DNA from: an uncultured Bacteroides sp.
Lineage (GTDB): Bacteria; Bacteroidota; Bacteroidia; Bacteroidales; Bacteroidaceae
Assembly (NCBI GenBank): GCA_947074295.1
Contig: CAMTPC010000006.1
Coordinates: 1-61,133 of the forward strand
Direction: 5' to 3'
DNA length: 61,133 nt
Shown here: positions 54,668-61,133 of the stretch, one piece after another
How positions within the stretch are numbered: the first letter of the stretch is position 1
Layout of the letters: the number at the start of each line of letters is the position of its first letter
Made by a program: the position numbers and the translations under genes
The notes under the pieces: generated by a model
The model's input: the letters and a program-made list of their open reading frames with translations, nothing else
What the model was told of the DNA's origin: nothing
Databases searched by the model: none

Positions 54668-55687
54668 ATGAAAAAGTATTTGTTTCTTTTAGCCGTTGTA
54701 GGTGCGCTAGCCAGCTGCTCCAGCAACGAAGTATTTGATGAGAGTCATTCGATGAAGAATGACAATGCAATCACCTTTAACACCATGCGTGACAAGGTGG
54801 GTACTCGTTATGCCAATGATAATAAAACAGATTATCAGGTATATGCGGTGATAGGAGGGCTTACCACCTGGTTCATTGACAACACCGTAACACCTAGTAC
54901 AAATACGGATACATCTGATACCATCAATCCACCTTCTGGGTCTACAAGTACTCCTATTTATCACTGGCCAGGAAACGACACTTTTGTTTATTTCTTCGCC
55001 TATGCACCAGCAGAGATTAGCGCTACCACCGGTATAACTAGCGTTGACGCTAAAACAGGAACTACCAGTGGTGATTTGCCTACGATAGATATAGCGTATA
55101 CAGTACCTACTAACGCTGACATGGACTTTACTATCGCCAAACCATTGAAACAAGATCAGGGTTCGGTTAGTTTTAGCTTCCAGCACATGCTATCACAGAT
55201 AAATGTGAGCGCTGTTCTTTCGGACGAATTGCTAGCAGCTGGATATACTCTAGGAACAGGATATGCAGCTACAGTCAAAGTACCTTATAACACATCTACT
55301 ATTGATGCAGCTTATGATTACACAACAACTACTCCAAAACCTGTATGGGGAAGTCTTAGCACATCTACAGGCAGCGCACTGACTTATTCAGGTAAGACCA
55401 GTTATAACGTCATGCCACAAACCACCACAGAGTGTAGCATCCAGTTGACTGGTATCACTATTACAGGCAGTTCAGGCGGTACAGTTTTGGATAATGGAGC
55501 ATTAAAGGTTTATAATATAGAATCGACTCTAGTGGACAATTTCGTTATGGGTTATGCCTATAATTTCACGTTCACAATCAGTTCTAGTTCTAACACACCT
55601 ACAGGTCCTATTTTCAACGCCCAAATCACTTTCACATCAAGTGTAGATGGTTGGGTTGGTTCTAGCGTAGCAGTAGATCAACCTTAA
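54668..55687 (+). CDS. Fimbrillin family lipoprotein, probable pilus stalk subunit
   Basis: A 339-residue protein. I start it at 54668, at a lipoprotein signal (MKKYLFLLAVVGALASC, Cys at 17); the 43 extra upstream residues of the longer frame look spurious. Fimbrillin features are FNTMRDKVGTRYAND, with Arg47 in a TR motif, YAPAEISATTGI, SFQHMLSQINVSAVL, and the end AQITFTSSVDGWVGSS. Type V pilins are exported as lipoproteins, cut after such an Arg, and polymerise by donor-strand exchange. A hairpin lies after the gene before the tip-like gene. Confidence 0.82.
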   Translation: MKKYLFLLAVVGALASCSSNEVFDESHSMKNDNAITFNTMRDKVGTRYANDNKTDYQVYAVIGGLTTWFIDNTVTPSTNTDTSDTINPPSGSTSTPIYHWPGNDTFVYFFAYAPAEISATTGITSVDAKTGTTSGDLPTIDIAYTVPTNADMDFTIAKPLKQDQGSVSFSFQHMLSQINVSAVLSDELLAAGYTLGTGYAATVKVPYNTSTIDAAYDYTTTTPKPVWGSLSTSTGSALTYSGKTSYNVMPQTTTECSIQLTGITITGSSGGTVLDNGALKVYNIESTLVDNFVMGYAYNFTFTISSSSNTPTGPIFNAQITFTSSVDGWVGSSVAVDQP

Positions 55688-55724
55688 AAGGACATATCAA
55701 TGGCACGATGTAAAAACCGCCAAG

Positions 55725-55752
55725 GCCGGACGAGGTTGGTTCCTCTTCCGGC
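55725..55752 (+). terminator. Intercistronic hairpin after the stalk gene
   Basis: GCCGGA pairs with TCCGGC, with GAGG/CCTC inside and one mismatch. No T-run. It could stabilise the stalk mRNA or reduce transcription of downstream tip genes. Confidence 0.5.
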
Positions 55753-55783
55753 AACTCAATAGACCCTATAAACGAATCTCTTT

Positions 55784-57823
55784 ATGAGGACAAACTACAC
55801 GACCTTCATTCTAATTCTATTACTTTGTGTTGCGGGATGCAGCAACGAAGAGGATACAGCAAACCTGACGGACAATAACACAATCAGGCTATCGGTGCGT
55901 TATGATGATGCCTTCACCAGAGGTACACCACTCAGTAGTTCCAATCAGCTGAGCGATATGGGAGTATTCGCTTATTACACGGGAACTGGCAGCAACGATT
56001 GGGACAGCAAAGGGGCCAATACTCTGCCCAACTTTATGAACAATCAGAAAGTGATCAATGATGGAGCAAACTCAGGGACTGATAATTGGAGCTACTACCC
56101 TCAGATGTACTGGCCGACGGATACAGATGCCAATATCACTTTTTTCGCCTATGCGCCCTATGCTACCAGCGAGAATGGTATTGGAATACTGCAAACACAA
56201 GGAGGAATCACCCTCAACTATGCCGTACCTTCGAGCTGCGCCAACCAACCTGACCTGATGATCGCTATTCCACAGAAAGACCTTAATAGATCCCATTCGG
56301 GTGCCATCAACTTCAATATGAAGCATGGATTGACCTGCATAGGTTTCTCGGCCACAGGTAGCTATGTCACCATCACCAGCATACAGCTAACCAATATCTG
56401 CACCTCTGGAGAACTTAGCATCGATGCCACTACAGGCGAACTGAATTGGAAAACTGGTACTGGGCAAAGCTACTATGAAGCTATACCTAATACTACCGAG
56501 CTGGATGAAACGATGCAAAGCATTGTCACCAGTAATGGTTATCTAATGATGGTACCTCAGACACTCCCCGACAATGCACAACTCATCGTGAAGGATAATG
56601 AGAATAATACTTATACCTTTGACCTTGCAGGACAAATATGGAAAGCGGGGCAAAAGATCAATTATAATCTAAGTCTAGACGAGGATCCGGCATCAATCGT
56701 CATCGACGAGCTTCCTGACGCCTTCGTGGGTGCCTTTTGGCGCTACAATGAGACGCGTGAACGTATCATCCGCATGAACAATGACGATGCTTGGGAAGTG
56801 TTCGTGCTCTGCACCGATGACCAATGGAGCAAAGACGATATCTTACTTGATGATTTGCCAAGCAATTACAGCACGACGATGGGAGTGGCGATCACTAGTA
56901 CAATACAACAGATGTACTCATCGCAACCCATTATACGCGGCACTGGGAATATCAGCTTCCGGGTTGGTCTGAAGTATGACTGCGAACTCTCTTCAGTAAC
57001 TTCCAATCCGAGGTATGCCATATTACTGTTGCGCCATAGTGGTTTGACTAAGAATCACCTCATCTTTTTGCGTCAAGGCGAAAGAGCAGATGTCGTGAAT
57101 GGAACTACCCGTTTCAGTCCCTACAATCTGGATGATAGTGAAATGGATATTGGACTTAAAGTGACATATGGCATGGTAGAATATCCAACCCAATCGGGTG
57201 GTTTCAAGAGTTGGTGTACCAGTAGTCGCATGTATCCCCCTTATGGAAATGTCTCGAATTGGCAAAATGCCAACCAAGTCAATCAGGATACCATCGCAAA
57301 TATCTGTCCTATCGGATATCGTATCCCATCAGCAAGCGATTTCAATGATCTTCTTGCTACAACAGGCGAATCCAACTCACAATATGCAGTCGGTGGACTT
57401 TATGCTGACGGGTATTATGATAGAAAGACTATTGCATTATCAAATAGCAATAATGGTAATATATACCAAGTCGGCAGTGGTGCGGATGTGGCTTATGATG
57501 GCTTTATTGTCTACAACATCGAAACGTATGCATCTGTATTCTTTCCTCAAGGTGGAAGGAGAGACAGTAATGGCAATATAACCGAGGCCGGGTCAACAGC
57601 CTACTATTGGAGTACTACCAACCCGGACAACTCGAATACCCCCTATTATCTGAGTGGTGCACATAATGCGAATGGCAATCAGAAAGTGATTGCAAAAATA
57701 GCTCGATGGTGTGAAAGGATTGATGCTTGTTGCATTCGCCCTATAGCCATGCGCACCATCGACTCGCCCAACGACATTGATGGTTCTCTCGACGGATTCA
57801 CTGATGAGGATGGTTGGGAGTAA
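55784..57823 (+). CDS. Fimbrillin family protein with FISUMP-like C-terminal domain, probable tip subunit
   Basis: A 679-residue lipoprotein (lipobox LCVAGC, Cys at 19). The N-terminal fimbrillin part (about 25-300) has the TR site at 45-46 (DAFTRGT), YWPTDTDANITFFAYAPY and FNMKHGLTCIGFSA. The C-terminal part (about 440-665) resembles the Fibrobacter succinogenes major paralogous domain (C-type lectin-like fold): NICPIGYRIPSASDFNDLL, YYWSTTNPDN and CCIRPIAM. Such long fimbrillins are tip or adhesin subunits in type V pili, with the C-terminal module as the likely ligand-binding part. Confidence 0.8.
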   Translation: MRTNYTTFILILLLCVAGCSNEEDTANLTDNNTIRLSVRYDDAFTRGTPLSSSNQLSDMGVFAYYTGTGSNDWDSKGANTLPNFMNNQKVINDGANSGTDNWSYYPQMYWPTDTDANITFFAYAPYATSENGIGILQTQGGITLNYAVPSSCANQPDLMIAIPQKDLNRSHSGAINFNMKHGLTCIGFSATGSYVTITSIQLTNICTSGELSIDATTGELNWKTGTGQSYYEAIPNTTELDETMQSIVTSNGYLMMVPQTLPDNAQLIVKDNENNTYTFDLAGQIWKAGQKINYNLSLDEDPASIVIDELPDAFVGAFWRYNETRERIIRMNNDDAWEVFVLCTDDQWSKDDILLDDLPSNYSTTMGVAITSTIQQMYSSQPIIRGTGNISFRVGLKYDCELSSVTSNPRYAILLLRHSGLTKNHLIFLRQGERADVVNGTTRFSPYNLDDSEMDIGLKVTYGMVEYPTQSGGFKSWCTSSRMYPPYGNVSNWQNANQVNQDTIANICPIGYRIPSASDFNDLLATTGESNSQYAVGGLYADGYYDRKTIALSNSNNGNIYQVGSGADVAYDGFIVYNIETYASVFFPQGGRRDSNGNITEAGSTAYYWSTTNPDNSNTPYYLSGAHNANGNQKVIAKIARWCERIDACCIRPIAMRTIDSPNDIDGSLDGFTDEDGWE

Positions 57824-57860
57824 TATTTAAAGCGTACAAACCTTCATAAAATAAAGAACA

Positions 57861-59732
57861 ATGAAAAAGACTGGTATTCATATATCTTCTACTCTTGGAC
57901 TTCTGCTTTTCCTTATAATCTGCGGGCTCTCGGCTTGTGATAACCAAACAGGTGCTGAAGACAATACAACTATCGAAGAGACTACTAAAGAGGTATGGAC
58001 CTTTCCTCGCAGCATCAAGGTGAAGGCACCCAACGCAGCAAACACACGTGTGTCTTACGATGATAGAGGAACGGAGGGAGTAAAACAAACATGGGACTGG
58101 GGCGATAAGTTTGTGCTCTACAATAGCGATGGAGACAGTGTGCTCTATACTGTTGAAACGATAGAGGCGGATGCTTCTTATGCGACCTTTGATCTGGATG
58201 GATACAATGATCTTTCGGGAACGGTGTTCTATGCGGTATTTCGCAATGGGAATATCAAAGCGACATTCAGCAATGGTTATCCCACTTATAGCCTCAACAT
58301 GACGGGGCAAACCCAATCGTATGGCAGCTCGATGGCGCACCTCGAGAACTATGATTTAATTGCTACAGGAGAAATCACCGATATAGAACGTGACTTGGTC
58401 TTTGTCAGTCAAGGTACGCTTCTCACTTTCTCTATCACCGACCTAGCAAGTAGTTTTGGCAGCCCTACCAGCCTAACGATAGAAGCCGTAGATGCTTCCA
58501 ATGACATTTTCCAGAGCAACTATAGCAGTAGTGCCAACATTTCCACCTATACACTGAACCTTAGTGGGTATGACGATACGACTACTGCATTGACAGCCTA
58601 CATCATGCTACCTCCTTTTACTCTCCCGGCTGGAAGCGGCTTATCGGTACTCTTGGAAAGTGCATCCAATGAACTGCGCCATGTAGGACAGTTCACAAAT
58701 GCGAAGAGTTTTGAAGGTGGTGTACGTTATAATTTCCCTGTAAAGAGTTTTACGAAGTTTGATACATATACACAGGAAATGGATAATATAAATATCTATT
58801 TTGATAGTGGATGGGGAACAACCTACAAGCCAACTACAGGAGATGGCTCTGAGGATAATCCATATTTAATTGATACGGCTTGGAACTTGGCTTGGCTAAA
58901 AGGTGCTATACACTATTATTCGAATACATATAATCATCCATACATCTATTTTAAACTGACCACAAATATATATATTGAGGATGGTGTAGACTGGAAGCAG
59001 ATAGGTATACCAAGTTCTTTTAAAGCCAGTTTTGATGGTGGAGGAAACGAAGTCACCAACTTAAGCATCAAAGGACAAAACTCTCACGAAGGTTTCTTTG
59101 GTGAAACAGATGGAGCAAGCATCAGCAATCTCACCATTAGTGGTAATATTACAGCAAGCGGCTCGGGTGGTTCGTATTTTGGAGGATTAATAGGCAGTGC
59201 TACCAACACTACAGTAAAAAACTGCAACAACTACGTTGAGATGGTGAATCCAAGTGGATCATCGAGTGCAGGCATTATAGGACGTGGAATGGGGTCTATC
59301 ATTATTGAAAATTGCAACAACTATGCTAAAATCACTTCTTACTATGCAGTTGGGGGAATAATTGGCCAATATAATAATTATAGTGCCGATGCTAAAATAA
59401 CCAATTGCAATAATTATGGTGATATAATCGCTAGCCATCAACAGGCTGGAGGTATCTTAGGATATGATACTTCTACTCAAGTACCAGTGAGTTATTGTCT
59501 GAATACAGGAAGTGTGACTGGAGGACAATCACAAGGAGATACAGGCTTCGGAGGCATAGTAGGATATGGAAGTGCATCAACCATCACTTACTGTACCAAC
59601 CAAGGTGCAATCACAGGGAAAGATTATGTAGGTACCATAATTGGTCAGAGCAATGGTGGAACTCTCAGTAGCACCAATAGCAATACCGGAACAGCCAATG
59701 GGAATAGCAATCAATCAGTAGGAAGTAATTGA
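57861..59732 (+). CDS. Fimbrillin-like protein with GLUG repeats, probable tip adhesin
   Basis: A 623-residue lipoprotein (lipobox CGLSAC, Cys at 26). The N-terminal fimbrillin-like region (about 50-300) has the TR site at 62-63 (AANTRVSYDD). A module starting DGSEDNPYLIDTAWNLAWLK (about 335-345 onwards) leads into GLUG-type repeats (about 395-610, for example GGIIGQYNNYS, GGILGYDTST, GGIVGYGSAS), probably a beta solenoid. GLUG repeats occur in bacterial surface adhesins. It starts 37 nt after the previous gene and is the last member of the operon. Confidence 0.8.
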   Translation: MKKTGIHISSTLGLLLFLIICGLSACDNQTGAEDNTTIEETTKEVWTFPRSIKVKAPNAANTRVSYDDRGTEGVKQTWDWGDKFVLYNSDGDSVLYTVETIEADASYATFDLDGYNDLSGTVFYAVFRNGNIKATFSNGYPTYSLNMTGQTQSYGSSMAHLENYDLIATGEITDIERDLVFVSQGTLLTFSITDLASSFGSPTSLTIEAVDASNDIFQSNYSSSANISTYTLNLSGYDDTTTALTAYIMLPPFTLPAGSGLSVLLESASNELRHVGQFTNAKSFEGGVRYNFPVKSFTKFDTYTQEMDNINIYFDSGWGTTYKPTTGDGSEDNPYLIDTAWNLAWLKGAIHYYSNTYNHPYIYFKLTTNIYIEDGVDWKQIGIPSSFKASFDGGGNEVTNLSIKGQNSHEGFFGETDGASISNLTISGNITASGSGGSYFGGLIGSATNTTVKNCNNYVEMVNPSGSSSAGIIGRGMGSIIIENCNNYAKITSYYAVGGIIGQYNNYSADAKITNCNNYGDIIASHQQAGGILGYDTSTQVPVSYCLNTGSVTGGQSQGDTGFGGIVGYGSASTITYCTNQGAITGKDYVGTIIGQSNGGTLSSTNSNTGTANGNSNQSVGSN

Positions 59733-59763
59733 TTAATTGCATAGAGCTATCCACAATTTGCTG

Positions 59764-59823
59764 TCACGCCCTTGGGAAAAGATTCTCACGCCCTTGGCAA
59801 GACTTTGTCAAGGGCGTGAGAAT
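59764..59823 (+). terminator. Hairpin with duplicated left arm after the pilus operon
   Basis: ATTCTCACGCCCTTG (59782-59796) pairs perfectly with CAAGGGCGTGAGAAT (59809-59823). An upstream copy of TCACGCCCTTGG at 59764-59775 could pair with the same right arm. It stands between convergent units and has no T-run on the plus strand. Confidence 0.65.
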
Positions 59824-59839
59824 AAATAGACATCTTCTT

Positions 59840-60421
59840 CTAAACGATGTGTTGTTTCTCCAACTCTTCTACGGCACTTTCCAGCTCGGCATACCAAGCC
59901 TCGCCAAATTTGCGGATTAGAGGTTCTTTCAAGAACTTGTAGACAGGGACATTCTCCTTACGACCTAGCAATACTGCTGCTTTGCAGACATCCCAACGAT
60001 GATAGTTCACCGCTTTGTACGGGCCATAGTCACCTACACGGATAGGATAGAGATGACAAGATACGGGTTTATAGAAATCGGTCTTGCCTTCTCGATAGGC
60101 TTTCTCGATGGCACAATAGCAGTAGCCACGTTCGTCATAGCAGGTAAACACACAGTCTTTGCCATTGACGATGGAAGTAACTAGGTCGCCATCACGGTCA
60201 TTGTACACCACCCCTTGCTCCTCGATCACGGCACGTGCCTCGGGTGCCAATTGGTCCCAGATCAGCGGAAGCACCTCTTCGAGTTTCTCCACTTCGTCCA
60301 ACTCCACTGGTGCGCCGGCGTCTCCTTCGATGCAACATTCGCCCTTGCAGGCATCCAGGTTGCAGATAAACTTCTCGCGGAGCACATCAAGACTCACCAC
60401 CACATCATCAATCTGTATCAT
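59840..60421 (-). CDS. DUF3109 family cysteine-rich protein
   Basis: A 193-residue protein with ten or more cysteines in clusters: CNLDACKGECC near residue 16, CVFTC and CYC in the middle, SCHLYPIRV and DVCKAA later. This matches DUF3109, related to the zinc/iron-chelating YkgJ-like proteins, and the Cys spacing suggests a bound metal cluster. The function is unknown to me. It follows gpmI on the same strand by 82 nt but is separated from it by a terminator, so it may depend on read-through or its own promoter. Confidence 0.85.
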   Translation of the reverse strand: MIQIDDVVVSLDVLREKFICNLDACKGECCIEGDAGAPVELDEVEKLEEVLPLIWDQLAPEARAVIEEQGVVYNDRDGDLVTSIVNGKDCVFTCYDERGYCYCAIEKAYREGKTDFYKPVSCHLYPIRVGDYGPYKAVNYHRWDVCKAAVLLGRKENVPVYKFLKEPLIRKFGEAWYAELESAVEELEKQHIV

Positions 60422-60454
60422 ATCCTTTTTGTTCTTTCTATTGGGTAATTATCG

Positions 60455-60480
60455 AAAAAAGGCGGGACAACTGCCCCGCC
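60455..60480 (-). terminator. Intrinsic terminator of gpmI
   Basis: On the minus strand GGCGGGGC...GTCCCGCC forms a GC-rich stem followed by TTTTTT. It lies just after the gpmI stop. Confidence 0.85.
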
Positions 60481-60503
60481 CTATTTTATCTTTGTCTGTT
60501 GGA

Positions 60504-61133
60504 TTAGTCGATCAACACTTTACCATCCATCTCGGCAGGTACAGGCAAGCCCATAATCTTCAGGATAGTTGGCGCTACATCAGCCAGACGACCATTTTCT
60601 ACCTTCGCAGCCGCATTGTCAGTCACATATACACAAGGTACTGGATTCAATGAGTGAGCTGTGTTAGGCGAGCCATCTTCGTTCAAAGCGTGATCTGCAT
60701 TACCGTGGTCGGCGATGATGATTGTCTCATAGCCATGAGCCTTAGCAGCCTCAACTACCGAGTTCACACATTGGTCTACTGCAACAACCGCTTTCTGGAT
60801 AGCATCATAGATACCTGTATGACCCACCATATCACCATTAGCGAAGTTTACCACGATGAAATCATATTGTTCTGTATTGATAGCTTCCACCAGTTTCAAT
60901 TTCACGTCATACGCACTCATTTCAGGTTGAAGGTCGTAAGTAGCCACACGAGGTGATGGAACCAAGATACGATCTTCGTGCTCGTAGGGAGTTTCGCGAC
61001 CACCGTTAAAGAAGAAAGTCACGTGAGCATACTTCTCAGTTTCAGCGATGTGAAGTTGTTTCAAACCTTTCGAAGCGATATATTCGCCAAGCGTATTCAC
61101 CACATTCTCTTTGTCGAACAATACATGCACACC
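60504..61133 (-). CDS. gpmI: 2,3-bisphosphoglycerate-independent phosphoglycerate mutase, C-terminal part
   Basis: The C-terminal 209 residues of GpmI, the glycolytic enzyme that interconverts 3- and 2-phosphoglycerate using manganese. The frame is open to the window edge, so the N terminus is outside; the GTG at 61130 is internal. Visible metal and active-site motifs are [31 protein letters not shown] (Asp, His) and [11 protein letters not shown] (Asp, His, Asp), and the last residues, [11 protein letters not shown], are typical. Confidence 0.95.
   Translation of the reverse strand, partial: GVHVLFDKENVVNTLGEYIASKGLKQLHIAETEKYAHVTFFFNGGRETPYEHEDRILVPSPRVATYDLQPEMSAYDVKLKLVEAINTEQYDFIVVNFANGDMVGHTGIYDAIQKAVVAVDQCVNSVVEAAKAHGYETIIIADHGNADHALNEDGSPNTAHSLNPVPCVYVTDNAAAKVENGRLADVAPTILKIMGLPVPAEMDGKVLID

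Noticed and set aside
57798..58340. 180-residue ORF antisense to the last pilus gene
   Set aside because: It covers the start of a well-supported lipoprotein gene; residue composition is not protein-like and no promoter is seen.
1..61133. tRNA, rRNA, CRISPR array or insertion sequence
   Set aside because: I looked in the intergenic regions for T-loop-like sequences, spaced repeats and transposase reading frames and saw none. A tRNAscan or IS search was not available.

Overview
The window is a chromosomal segment of a Bacteroidota bacterium, most likely order Bacteroidales and close to Bacteroides. The evidence is the Bacteroidales-type -7 promoter box (TAnnTTTG) upstream of many units, almost no Shine-Dalgarno sequences, DUF4292/DUF3109/DUF3575/DUF5119 families, type V (Fim/Mfa-like) pilus genes, a glycine-lipid acyltransferase pair and a full mur/fts cluster. 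I see no tRNA, rRNA, CRISPR array or insertion sequence.

Layout. 0-8 kb: the 3' end of a DUF3857-type gene; a minus-strand operon dut - TPR lipoprotein - DUF4292 lipoprotein - EnvC-like factor; divergent dgt; and the minus-strand glsA-glsB acyltransferase pair. 8-11.3 kb: four tandem ECF sigma-factor paralogues, the third lacking the region 4 helix-turn-helix; the three complete copies share a repeated upstream motif. 11.5-27.2 kb: the division and cell-wall cluster rsmH-ftsL-ftsI-murE-mraY-murD-ftsW-murG-murC-ftsQ-ftsA-ftsZ plus a YqeY gene, without mraZ, ending at a strong terminator.

27.6-41.3 kb: an expanded Ter (TerD/TerY) stress-signalling locus. A small membrane protein and an SPFH protein are followed by a long operon with three TerD-family proteins, three TerY-type von Willebrand A proteins, a PP2C phosphatase, a protein kinase with zinc ribbon, a zinc-finger/PH-like protein and a TerB-like protein, and then by a PMCA-type calcium ATPase. 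The same dyad (TTGCAA-NN-TTGCAA) lies 70-71 nt upstream of the -7 boxes of the first gene and of the ATPase gene, which suggests one regulon joining calcium-binding Ter proteins, membrane microdomains and calcium export.

41.3-46 kb: a small membrane protein, two decayed tandem lipoprotein pseudogenes, a GH3-family enzyme and mnmA. 46-60 kb: surface functions, namely a fimbrillin-like lipoprotein, a 1438-residue pectin methylesterase-like protein and a five-gene type V pilus operon (outer-membrane protein, anchor, stalk, two tip-like subunits). 59.8-61.1 kb: a DUF3109 gene and the 3' part of gpmI on the minus strand.

All calls come from reading the translations and DNA by eye. Family names rest on remembered motifs and no database search was run.
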